Assembly (NCBI RefSeq): GCF_025398335.1
Contig: NZ_JAODOO010000005.1
Coordinates: forward strand, 1 to 64,000
Direction: 5' to 3'
Origin: Clostridium sp. CX1
GTDB lineage: Bacteria; Bacillota; Clostridia; Clostridiales; Clostridiaceae
Length of the DNA stretch: 64,000 nucleotides
The notes beneath the pieces were generated by a model. It did not search any database, was not told where the DNA came from, and saw only the letters and a program-made list of their open reading frames with translations. Numbering within the stretch: the stretch's first letter is position 1; each line of letters begins with the position of its first letter. The translations under genes were made by a program, and so were the position numbers. Below are positions 43,331-51,180 of the stretch, in pieces.

Positions 43331-44713
43331 TTATTTACTTAAGAACTCGTCAATAGCCTTAGCAGCTTTCTTTCCAGCTCCCATAGCTAATATTACTGTA
43401 GCAGCTCCAGTTACAGCATCTCCACCAGCATATACTGCTTCTCTTGATGTTAAACCAGTTTCTTCCTGTGCTACTATACACTTATGCTTGTTTATTTCTA
43501 ATCCTTTTGTAGTTGATGATATTAATGGGTTTGGTGATGTTCCAAGGGACATGATAACTGTATCTACGTCCATTACAAACTCTGAACCTTCTACTACTAC
43601 AGGCTTTCTTCTTCCTGAAGCATCTGGCTCACCAAGCTCCATCTTCACACATTTCATTCCTTTAACCCAGCCATTTTCATCTCCTAAGATTTCAGTTGGG
43701 TTTGTAAGTACATCCATTATTACGCCTTCTTCTTTTGCATGATGTACTTCTTCAACTCTAGCTGGAAGTTCTGATTCTGATCTTCTGTATACTATATGAA
43801 CCTCAGCTCCAAGTCTTAAAGCTGTTCTAGCTGCGTCCATAGCAACGTTTCCGCCTCCAACTACTGCTACCTTTGTGCCAACCTTTATAGGTGTATCGAA
43901 ATCTTCCTTAAAGGCTTTCATTAGGTTATTTCTTGTTAAGAACTCGTTAGCAGAGAATACTCCATTTAGGTTTTCTCCTGGTATTCCCATAAACTTAGGA
44001 AGTCCAGCTCCTGATCCTATAAATATAGCATCAAAATTTTCTTCTTCCATTAACTGATCTATTGTAACAGTTCTTCCTACGATTACGTTTGTCTCTATTT
44101 TAACGCCAAGCTTTTTAACGTTTTCAACTTCATGCTTAACTACTGTATCCTTTGGAAGTCTGAATTCTGGTATTCCATAAACTAAAACTCCGCCTGCTTC
44201 GTGTAATGCTTCAAATATAGTTACATCATAACCAAGCTTAGCTAAGTCTCCTGCACAAGTTAATCCTGCAGGACCACTTCCTATAACAGCAACTTTCTTT
44301 CCATTGCTTGGCTTTCTTTCTGATAAATCCACATTATTCTCTCTTGACCAGTCAGCTACAAATCTTTCAAGCTTACCTATAGCTACTGCCTCACCTTTTA
44401 TTCCAAGTACACATACACCTTCGCATTGGCTTTCTTGCGGACATACTCTTCCACATACTGCTGGAAGTGCACTTGATTTAGCTATAACCTTAGCAGCCTC
44501 TTCAAAGTTTCCTTCTTTAACCTGCTGTATAAATTCTGGTATATGTATAGATACAGGGCAATCCCCTACACATTTAGGATTTTTACAATTTAAACATCTA
44601 GCAGCTTCTTGGATAGCTTCTTCTTTTGTATATCCTAAACAAACTTCTTCAAAGTTAGTTGCTCTTACCTTTGCATCCTGTTCTTGTATTGGCGTTCTCT
44701 TCATTCTATCCAT
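43331..44713 (-). CDS. nfnB: NADH-dependent reduced ferredoxin:NADP+ oxidoreductase, large subunit
   Basis: This 460-aa protein resembles the small subunit of glutamate synthase (GltD). It has an N-terminal [4Fe-4S] domain (CLNCKNPKCVGDCP near 41-54), an FAD site (GSGPAGLTCAGDL near 146) and an NADPH site (GGGNVAMDAARTA near 286). There is no GltB glutamate synthase large subunit nearby, while the partner is NfnA, so electron-bifurcating transhydrogenase is the better call: NADH + 2 reduced ferredoxin + 2 NADP+ to 2 NADPH. Translation is coupled to nfnA (TAATG). Confidence 0.92.
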   Translation of the reverse strand: MDRMKRTPIQEQDAKVRATNFEEVCLGYTKEEAIQEAARCLNCKNPKCVGDCPVSIHIPEFIQQVKEGNFEEAAKVIAKSSALPAVCGRVCPQESQCEGVCVLGIKGEAVAIGKLERFVADWSRENNVDLSERKPSNGKKVAVIGSGPAGLTCAGDLAKLGYDVTIFEALHEAGGVLVYGIPEFRLPKDTVVKHEVENVKKLGVKIETNVIVGRTVTIDQLMEEENFDAIFIGSGAGLPKFMGIPGENLNGVFSANEFLTRNNLMKAFKEDFDTPIKVGTKVAVVGGGNVAMDAARTALRLGAEVHIVYRRSESELPARVEEVHHAKEEGVIMDVLTNPTEILGDENGWVKGMKCVKMELGEPDASGRRKPVVVEGSEFVMDVDTVIMSLGTSPNPLISSTTKGLEINKHKCIVAQEETGLTSREAVYAGGDAVTGAATVILAMGAGKKAAKAIDEFLSK

Positions 44714-45603
44714 TACTTGTCACCTCCGCAGCCACAGCCTTTTCTATGGTGAGTATCTCCCTCTTCTTGTCTAAGAAGTTTTTTACCTTCTTCTGTTTTG
44801 TACATAGCTTGTCTTCTCATTGACTCATCGAAATCTACTAGATGTCCATCAAATTCTGGTCCATCTACACAAGCAAACTTAACTTCTCCACCTACAGAAA
44901 CTCTGCAAGCTCCGCACATTCCTGTTCCATCTACCATTATAGGATTTAAGCTTACAACTGTATGTATTCCATATTCCTTTGTAAGCTTAGCTACGAATTT
45001 CATCATTATCATAGGTCCTATAGCAATTACATGGTCATATTTCTTTCCTTCATTATCTATAAGCTCTTTTAATAAGTTTGTAACTAATCCTTTATATCCA
45101 TAACTTCCGTCATCTGTTGCTACGTATAAGTTACCACATACAGCTTTCATTTCTTCTTCAAGTAGTACGTATTCCTTTGACTTAGCTCCAACGATTACAT
45201 CTACATCTACACCGTTTTCATGAAGCCACTTAACCTGTGGATATACTGGTGCTGCACCAACTCCACCTGCTATAAATATCATTTTTTGTTTCTTTAAGTC
45301 TTCTATATTTTCATGTACAAACTCTGAAGGTTGTCCAAGTGGTCCTACAAAATCTGTAAAGCTTTCGCCTACTTCATATTTAGCCATTTTTTGTGTTGAT
45401 CCACCAAGAGTTTGATACACTATAGTAACTGAGCCTTTCTCAGCATCATAGTCACAGATTGTAAGAGGTACTCTCTCACCTTTTTCATCAGTTTTTACTA
45501 TAACAAATTGTCCTGGTAAACAAGACTTTGCAACTCTTTTAGCCTCAATATCCATTAAGAATATATTCGGCGCAAGCTCTCTTTTGCTCAAAATTTTATA
45601 CAT
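44713..45603 (-). CDS. nfnA: NADH-dependent reduced ferredoxin:NADP+ oxidoreductase, small subunit
   Basis: This 296-aa ferredoxin-NADP+ reductase-like protein has an FAD domain (GQFVIVKTDEKGERVPLTIC), an NAD domain (IFIAGGVGAAPVYPQVKWL) and a [2Fe-2S] site in DGTGMCGACRVSV plus FACVDGP. The Asp in front of the Cys set matches the unusual Asp ligand known for NfnA. A His/Gly/Cys-rich C-terminal tail (HHRKGCGCGGDK) is notable and might bind metal. It forms an operon with nfnB. Confidence 0.92.
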   Translation of the reverse strand: MYKILSKRELAPNIFLMDIEAKRVAKSCLPGQFVIVKTDEKGERVPLTICDYDAEKGSVTIVYQTLGGSTQKMAKYEVGESFTDFVGPLGQPSEFVHENIEDLKKQKMIFIAGGVGAAPVYPQVKWLHENGVDVDVIVGAKSKEYVLLEEEMKAVCGNLYVATDDGSYGYKGLVTNLLKELIDNEGKKYDHVIAIGPMIMMKFVAKLTKEYGIHTVVSLNPIMVDGTGMCGACRVSVGGEVKFACVDGPEFDGHLVDFDESMRRQAMYKTEEGKKLLRQEEGDTHHRKGCGCGGDK

Positions 45604-45660
45604 TTTGGTTCCTCCCCGAAATGAAAGTTTTAATTTTAATTACTCCTAAACCCTGTTACT

Positions 45661-45666
45661 ATTATA
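45661..45666 (-). promoter_or_regulatory. Probable -10 of nfnAB
   Basis: A perfect TATAAT preceded by TGT (extended -10, TGTTATAAT) lies 58 bp before the nfnA ATG. No canonical -35 at 17 bp is evident. Confidence 0.5.
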
Positions 45667-45736
45667 ACACATTAAAACAAAAATTGCACAACTAATCATC
45701 ATTTTCTATAAATTTTTAATAGTATACAAGTTTATA

Positions 45737-45766
45737 GAATTATATTTTAATAATAAAATATAATTC
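45737..45766. promoter_or_regulatory. Perfect palindrome upstream of nfnAB
   Basis: GAATTATATTTTA (45737-45749), loop ATAA, then the exact reverse complement (45754-45766). It is not followed by a T-run, so it is not a typical terminator. It may be an operator or RNA hairpin for the nfnAB transcript. Confidence 0.45.
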
Positions 45767-45829
45767 CGTCACATATACTAGTCCTATATGACAAAGCATA
45801 CTCATATTACAACAAATTTAAACAAAAAA

Positions 45830-45856
45830 AATAACTGAAGCATAACTTCAATTATT
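45830..45856 (-). terminator. Terminator of rex
   Basis: AATAATTGAAG (45846-45856) pairs with CTTCAGTTATT (45830-45840), with one mismatch, and is followed by TTTTTTG on the minus strand. Confidence 0.75.
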
Positions 45857-45864
45857 TTCATATG

Positions 45865-46497
45865 TTACTCTATATCAGTTAACAAGCAACTTAAAGTAAG
45901 TAAACTATCACTTAAATGAACATTTTCAACCTTTACATCCTCTGGTACCACAAGGTCAACATATGCAAAATTCCAAATTCCTTTAACACCATTTTTCACT
46001 AAAGTATCACAAACCTTTTGTGCATTATTACTTGGAACACATATAATTCCTATATCTATTGGGTTTTCCTTTAAAAAGTCTGATAGAAAATCTATATCTT
46101 TTATTTCTACATCCCTTATTCTAAGTCCGATAACCTTTGGATTTACATCGAAAATAGCCTCAAGACTGAATCCAAGTTTTTCAAATCTAGTATAATTTGC
46201 AATAGCCTGACCTATATTTCCTGCACCTATTATTGCTGTTTTATATACCTTCGTCAGACCAAGTATATTGCTTATTTGTCCATGTAACTCTCTTACATTA
46301 TAGCCATAACCTTGCTGTCCAAAGTCACCGAAACAGTTTAAATCTTGTCTTATCTGGGAAGCTGTAAAGCCTATTTTTTCACTTAATTCCTTTGAAGATA
46401 TTCTATCTACATCATTGTTCATTAATTCTCCTAAATATCTGTGGTACTTAGGTAATCTCTTTATAACTGCCATTGAAATATTCTTTTTCTTCTCCAT
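45865..46497 (-). CDS. rex: Redox-sensing transcriptional repressor Rex
   Basis: This 210-aa dimer senses NADH/NAD+ and represses fermentation genes. It has an N-terminal winged helix (about 1-80, SSKELSEKIGFTASQIRQD), a Rossmann domain with GAGNIGQAIANY near 92-103, and a C-terminal swapped helix. Neighbouring nfnAB, hydrogenase and pyc are plausible regulon members, but I could not find a convincing TTGTTAA-N4-TTAACAA site near them. Confidence 0.97.
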   Translation of the reverse strand: MEKKKNISMAVIKRLPKYHRYLGELMNNDVDRISSKELSEKIGFTASQIRQDLNCFGDFGQQGYGYNVRELHGQISNILGLTKVYKTAIIGAGNIGQAIANYTRFEKLGFSLEAIFDVNPKVIGLRIRDVEIKDIDFLSDFLKENPIDIGIICVPSNNAQKVCDTLVKNGVKGIWNFAYVDLVVPEDVKVENVHLSDSLLTLSCLLTDIE

Positions 46498-46874
46498 ACC
46501 GCACCTCTTATATATATTTTAAAAAGCTATATTTTAAAAAGCTATATTTTAAACTAATCACTTTGTCTATATTTTATCATTTTATAATAATTTTGTCCTA
46601 CTTTTTATAGTATTATTTAAATATATAATATGTCAATAATATATTTTTTATTACTTTCTTTTTCTTTACGCTATTAGCAAAATTTTTTATGTTCTTTCAC
46701 TTATTTTTTTACATTTTTTAGCCTTGATTGTAACTTTTTGTTTTGCTTGTAAAGTGAAATTAATATCATATAAACTGAGCTTGTACTAAATTATTCCAAG
46801 ATAAATTCTTAAATTCCACTACAAAAAATTTCTCTTACATAGTAAAATATTAATGATTAAGGAAGGTGAAACTT
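46498..46874. other. Divergent intergenic region with 15-bp tandem repeats
   Basis: This gap between rex (minus) and the ABC-F gene (plus) should contain both promoters. At 46514-46553 a 15-bp unit (ATATTTTAAAAAGCT) is repeated 2.7 times head to tail, 17 bp upstream of the rex start codon. No other gene or RNA element is seen. Confidence 0.5.
46514..46553. repeat. 15-bp tandem repeat in the rex leader
   Basis: Exact copies of ATATTTTAAAAAGCT occupy 46514-46528 and 46529-46543; a partial third copy runs to 46553. They lie in the rex promoter or 5' leader. Confidence 0.85.
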
Positions 46875-48788
46875 ATGATAATTTTAGGTTGTAAAGATAT
46901 AAAAAAAAGTTATGGAATAGATGTTATCTTGGAAAACTTGACCTTTAATATAAATGAAGGGGAAAAAGTAGGCTTAATAGGTCCAAATGGCGCTGGTAAA
47001 TCTACTCTTTTTAAAATCATTACCAATCAAATGGAACAAGATACTGGAGATTTATTTATAGATAAAAATAAAACCGTAGGCTACCTAGCACAGCATTTAT
47101 CTCTTGATTCTTCAAGCACAATATATGATGAACTACTACTTGTATTTCAAGATCTATTGAACTTAGAAAACAAATTGAAAAAACTAGAAAATTTAATGAA
47201 CGAACCCTATGATCCTGAAAAAGAAGATTATCACAACAAATTAATTAAAGATTATACTACTTGCTCTGAACTATACACAAATAGAGGAGGGTATACTTAT
47301 AAAGCTGAAATAGGCAAAGTCTTAAAAGGATTAGGTTTTTCTGAAGATGATTACAATAAGGCCATAAGTATTCTGAGCGGAGGTCAGAAAACTAGAATAG
47401 CTCTATGTAAGCTGCTTTTAACCAAGCCAGATATTCTTCTATTAGATGAGCCTACAAATCACTTAGATTTAGATGCTATAGAATGGTTAGAAGAATACTT
47501 AAAAGCATACAAAGGTACAATCTTGATTATATCTCACGATAGATATTTCTTAGATGCAATTACTTCTAAAACATTAGAACTTATAAACGGACATGTTAAC
47601 TGCTACAATGGCAATTACACTACCTACTTGGACTTAAAAGAAAAAAATTATGAAATCCAATTAAAGGCTTACAATATTCAACAATCTGAACTGAAAAGAC
47701 AGGAAGAAATAATAGAGAGATACCGTTCCTTCAACAGAGAAAAGAGTGTAAGAGCTGCTGAAAGCAGACAAAAGGCCTTAGATAAAATTGAAAGGATAAA
47801 GGCACCGGATAAGGAAAGGAAAATTAAAAATGTAGTCTTTGAAACTCAGATAAAAAGCGGAAACGATGTTTTACATGTAGAAAACCTTAGTAAAAGCTTT
47901 GGAGATAAAGTTCTTTTTAATAATCTAGATATAGATATTAAAAAAGGAGAAAAAACAGCTCTTATAGGTGAAAATGGTAGAGGTAAAACAACTTTATTTA
48001 AAATAATAATGGATGACATAGAGCCTAATACGGGGATAAGCGTACTTGGTAAAAATGTTTTTATAGGATATTATGATCAGGAACAATCCAACTTGACTTC
48101 AGAAAAAACAGTAATTGATGAGGTCTGGGACGACTTTCCAGAATTAACTACTACTGAAATTAGAAATGCCCTTGCTTCTTTCCTCTTTACAGGAGATGAT
48201 GTATTTAAAAAAATTTCATCCTTAAGCGGTGGAGAGAAATGTAGAATTAATCTCTTAAAGCTCATTCTTTCAAAGTCAAACTTTTTATTAATGGATGAGC
48301 CTACAAACCATCTTGATATAGTTTCCCGTGAAGCCTTGGAGAATGCAATCTTAGGGTATGATGGTACTGTTCTCGTAATATCTCATGATAGATACTTTTT
48401 AAATAAAGTTGTCGACAAAATCTATGAATTAGATATAGATGGTGTTAAAGAGTATCTGGGTAATTATAGTTATTATGTTGAGAAGAAAAAAAACCCACTT
48501 AGGTATCAAGAGGAAGAGGAAGCCGCTGGCAAAACTAAGACTCAGATACAAAATGAGAAGAGAAAGAAAAGAGAACTAGAAAAAGCGGAGAAAGAAAAAA
48601 AATCTAAAGTTAAAAACTTAGAAACAGAAATTTCAAACTTAGAAGAGTTAATAACAAAACTTCAAGATGAGCTTTGTCTAGAAGAAGTTTATTCAAGTCC
48701 CGAAAAAAGTGAGAATGTAAATAAGCAATTAGCAGACGCCCAAACCAAGTTAGATGAACTTTATGAGCAGTGGGAAACTCTTATTTAG
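46875..48788 (+). CDS. ABC-F family ATPase
   Basis: This 637-aa protein has two ABC nucleotide-binding domains (Walker A GPNGAGKST near 37 and GENGRGKTT near 365; signature LSGGQ and LSGGE; both with DEPTNHLD), no membrane domain, and a linker between them (about 240-320, RSFNREKSVRAAESRQKALD). A C-terminal Lys/Glu coiled coil (about 545-637) is present. ABC-F proteins act on the ribosome, as translation factors or antibiotic-protection proteins; the coiled coil and length fit the YfmR/Uup type. The start at ATG 46875 follows AAGGAAGGTGA; a GTG three codons earlier is in the RBS. Confidence 0.92.
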   Translation: MIILGCKDIKKSYGIDVILENLTFNINEGEKVGLIGPNGAGKSTLFKIITNQMEQDTGDLFIDKNKTVGYLAQHLSLDSSSTIYDELLLVFQDLLNLENKLKKLENLMNEPYDPEKEDYHNKLIKDYTTCSELYTNRGGYTYKAEIGKVLKGLGFSEDDYNKAISILSGGQKTRIALCKLLLTKPDILLLDEPTNHLDLDAIEWLEEYLKAYKGTILIISHDRYFLDAITSKTLELINGHVNCYNGNYTTYLDLKEKNYEIQLKAYNIQQSELKRQEEIIERYRSFNREKSVRAAESRQKALDKIERIKAPDKERKIKNVVFETQIKSGNDVLHVENLSKSFGDKVLFNNLDIDIKKGEKTALIGENGRGKTTLFKIIMDDIEPNTGISVLGKNVFIGYYDQEQSNLTSEKTVIDEVWDDFPELTTTEIRNALASFLFTGDDVFKKISSLSGGEKCRINLLKLILSKSNFLLMDEPTNHLDIVSREALENAILGYDGTVLVISHDRYFLNKVVDKIYELDIDGVKEYLGNYSYYVEKKKNPLRYQEEEEAAGKTKTQIQNEKRKKRELEKAEKEKKSKVKNLETEISNLEELITKLQDELCLEEVYSSPEKSENVNKQLADAQTKLDELYEQWETLI

Positions 48789-48799
48789 TTAAAAGTTAA

Positions 48800-48832
48800 A
48801 AAACCTTGAAGCAATTCATACTTCAAGGTTTT
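48800..48832 (+). terminator. Terminator of the ABC-F gene
   Basis: A perfect 12-bp stem AAAACCTTGAAG (48800-48811) / CTTCAAGGTTTT (48821-48832) runs into T's. The A-run on the other side lets it serve the convergent gene too. Confidence 0.85.
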
Positions 48833-48854
48833 TTAGTATAATGAAAAATTTTTC

Positions 48855-49430
48855 TTATTTTAGTTTTTGTCCACAGAAAGGGCAGAATAAAAAGTTAGTA
48901 ACTTCTTCCGTAAACTTTCCACCACAGTAAGGGCAGAATAAAAACTTACTAGGTAATTTGACGTTTGTTTCTTCGTTCAATACTAAAGCAGTTTTTTCAT
49001 TTTTATTCTCTTTTAAGTTTTCTCTAGTTAATCCTTTAAAATCTTTTTCTATATTCTTATACTCATCATGTCTACTATAAAACTTGTCCAAGGCTTCATC
49101 CAAAATCTCTGATAACTTAGATCTGGTTACTGGTGTATGAATAACCTCATCTACCTTACTTTGGATAAAATCTTGAAGTTTTATAGAATCACAGGATGAA
49201 AGTAAACATAGAATACCCGGATAGTTGTTCTTTATATTATTAATTAACCTATCTCCTCTGTTATCTTTCATTATTAAATTCACTATTATTATATCTGGCT
49301 GAAAAACTTTTATCTGAATAAATGTATCATATTCATTGGTGACTTGTACATTATATCCAATATCGCTTAAAAAATCTTTCATTATCATACTTTCAAATCT
49401 GCAATCATTTACTACAAGAACTCTTTTCAT
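48855..49430 (-). CDS. Degenerate receiver domain with C-terminal zinc ribbon
   Basis: The 191-aa protein (ATG 49430, behind GGTGGTGA) has a CheY-like receiver fold at 1-120 and a C-terminal zinc ribbon with CPYCGG and CPFCGQ, 17 residues apart. The usual phospho-acceptor Asp is replaced by N51 (IIIVNLIMKD), and the conserved Lys before Pro is Thr (IHTPV), so normal phosphorylation is unlikely. A charged linker (about 125-165) joins the two domains. It is probably a phosphorylation-independent adaptor or nucleic acid/protein-binding module. No kinase is adjacent. Confidence 0.75.
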   Translation of the reverse strand: MKRVLVVNDCRFESMIMKDFLSDIGYNVQVTNEYDTFIQIKVFQPDIIIVNLIMKDNRGDRLINNIKNNYPGILCLLSSCDSIKLQDFIQSKVDEVIHTPVTRSKLSEILDEALDKFYSRHDEYKNIEKDFKGLTRENLKENKNEKTALVLNEETNVKLPSKFLFCPYCGGKFTEEVTNFLFCPFCGQKLK

Positions 49431-49555
49431 GGTTTCACCACCACATAACAATCTAATCTGATTTTAACCCATTAACTACTATTTTTCAACGGATTTTATA
49501 CATATTTAATTAAAGGATCATTGAATATTTTATATTTTATAAATATATTCTACTA

Positions 49556-49846
49556 TTATCCTCTATACTTACCTACTTTTTCTTCCATAGTAACTCCCTC
49601 TGGTTTATAATCTATCTTTACTACAGACACCACCCTTACAGCACCATTATCTACGCATATCTGTTGTGCTATTTTAACTATATCCAAGAGCTTATCAATA
49701 TCTCCTTCCATTGTGGTTTCCATTGCTCCTACTTCATACTTTACACCGGTTGAATCTATATATTCTATTACCTTATCAACCACTCCATATAATTCTTCTT
49801 CACCTACAACAGGTAACACCTGTAAACTTACATTAGCAAGCACCAT
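49556..49846 (-). CDS. MTH1187-family thiamine-binding-like protein
   Basis: This 96-aa ferredoxin-like-fold protein of the DUF77/MTH1187 family has the typical N-terminal LANVSLQVLPV strand, EVGAMETTMEGD (about 38-49) and VKIDYKPE near the C-terminus. Some members bind thiamine or related pyrimidines; direct evidence for the role is limited. No TPP riboswitch or thiamine genes are nearby. RBS AAGGAGG. Confidence 0.85.
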   Translation of the reverse strand: MVLANVSLQVLPVVGEEELYGVVDKVIEYIDSTGVKYEVGAMETTMEGDIDKLLDIVKIAQQICVDNGAVRVVSVVKIDYKPEGVTMEEKVGKYRG

Positions 49847-49922
49847 TTAATTCTCCTCCTTAAATATACTACTATAGCATTCTTTCATGTATTAAACCTT
49901 AAACCGTAAGCTGAATATATAG

Positions 49923-50327
49923 TTATAGCTTATCTCTTAGAAACTCACCTAGCCTGCTGTCTATATCTGAAATATGTGTTACAAATCCCTCTGCAAAAAA
50001 TTCATTTGCCTCCATCAGTTTTGTAAAAGGTATAAAACCTCCTTTAAATGCACTATCTAAAGCTTGGAGTTTTAACATAAAAATATTATGTCTTTCTTTA
50101 TGTACTTCATATTCTGGATAACTATATGTAACCATATAGTCCTCTTCACTTTTAAAGTGCTCCTCAAGAGAACCCTTTAAAACTCTAAATATCTCTAATA
50201 TCCTATCCTTATTCTTTCCATTCATACATTCACTATAAAATTCTTCCACAATTTCAAATATCCTTCTGTGCTGTTCATCAATATCCTCAACATGTATTAG
50301 CAACCTATCCGTGAATAAATTCGCCAT
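49923..50327 (-). CDS. Bacteriohemerythrin
   Basis: This 134-aa four-helix bundle has a full set of di-iron ligands: H20, H57, E61, H76, H80, H118 and D123 (DEQH, EEHFKSEE, HKERH, THISDID). In anaerobes such single-domain hemerythrins bind O2 for sensing or detoxification. Size is normal. It is a single gene just upstream of the thiamine-binding-like gene on the same strand; the 76-bp gap leaves cotranscription possible. Confidence 0.93.
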   Translation of the reverse strand: MANLFTDRLLIHVEDIDEQHRRIFEIVEEFYSECMNGKNKDRILEIFRVLKGSLEEHFKSEEDYMVTYSYPEYEVHKERHNIFMLKLQALDSAFKGGFIPFTKLMEANEFFAEGFVTHISDIDSRLGEFLRDKL

Positions 50328-50406
50328 AATCTTATTATTCCTCCTAATTTGTAAGCCTATAGATATGAACTATATTATCTTCATTAAAACCTACTGTCAA
50401 CGATAT

Positions 50407-51180
50407 TTAGATTTCAAGCAGCTCCTTTAACTTTTTAACATTATTACGGCTTATAGGCACTTCTGATTTTTCATTATCATTCATTACTAATTTATAAGTA
50501 CCGTTGAACCAAGAATACATCTCTCTAATGTTATCCATATTCACTAAATAACTTCTATGGGCTCTAAAAAAGTTAGTTTTTTCCTCTATTTGATGAAGAG
50601 TATATCCTACTAAGTATTGTTCAGCTTTAGTCTTAATATAGGTCTTTTCATCCTCAATAAAACAAAAATATATATCCTTTACATCTACTAATATAATTTT
50701 ACCTTTTCTTTCACAGGGGATCTTTTTTACTAATTTCTCTACTCTATCTATTTTGTTTATTATTTCATTTATTATATTCGGAATGTTATCCTGATCCACT
50801 TTTTTAACGTTGAGTTTGCTAATAAGCCTATCTATTGTAACTGCTATTCTTTTATCGTCAAAAGGTTTTAGAATATAATCTAAGGCATCTACTTCAAAAG
50901 CTTTTATAGCGTGCTCCTCATAAGCAGTTACAAAAATCACCTCAATAGAGTTATCAAACCTTTTTATTTCTTCTGCTAATTTTATACCGTTCTGAAGCGG
51001 CATATTTATATCTAAGAAAACAGCATTAGGTTTCTTTTCTTTAATAAGCTCTAACCCTTTTTGTCCATCATGTGCAACTCCTTCCACATGAATAAAATCA
51101 TACTGAGATATAATAAATTTAAGTTCCTCTGCCGCTGGCAGCTCATCTTCAACAATAATTACCCTTAATTTATTAACCAA
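50407..51180 (-). CDS. LytTR-family response regulator
   Basis: This 257-aa protein has a receiver domain (about 5-120; VEDELPAAEELK, phospho-Asp in NAVFLDINMP near 55, KPFDD at the K109 position) and a C-terminal LytTR DNA-binding domain (about 155-255, FFRAHRSYLVN). It starts at TTG immediately after the kinase stop codon, with GAAGGAGG at good spacing. It pairs with the LytS-like kinase and, by gene order, probably controls the divergent cstA genes. Confidence 0.93.
   Translation of the reverse strand: MVNKLRVIIVEDELPAAEELKFIISQYDFIHVEGVAHDGQKGLELIKEKKPNAVFLDINMPLQNGIKLAEEIKRFDNSIEVIFVTAYEEHAIKAFEVDALDYILKPFDDKRIAVTIDRLISKLNVKKVDQDNIPNIINEIINKIDRVEKLVKKIPCERKGKIILVDVKDIYFCFIEDEKTYIKTKAEQYLVGYTLHQIEEKTNFFRAHRSYLVNMDNIREMYSWFNGTYKLVMNDNEKSEVPISRNNVKKLKELLEI

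Noticed and set aside
43331-44713. Glutamate synthase small subunit (GltD) instead of NfnB
   Set aside because: No GltB gene is adjacent, and the coupled upstream gene is NfnA with its [2Fe-2S] site, which fits the NfnAB transhydrogenase.
44304-44774. Long plus-strand open frame inside nfnB
   Set aside because: It lies opposite a well-supported gene, has no ribosome binding site or family motif, and is a codon-bias shadow. The same applies to other antisense frames over groEL, guaB, pilB and lytS.
45650-45690. Possible Rex operator overlapping the nfnA -10 (TTGTTTTAATGTGTTATAA)
   Set aside because: Left half matches TTGTTAA only in part and the right half is at the wrong spacing for TTGTTAA-N4-TTAACAA.
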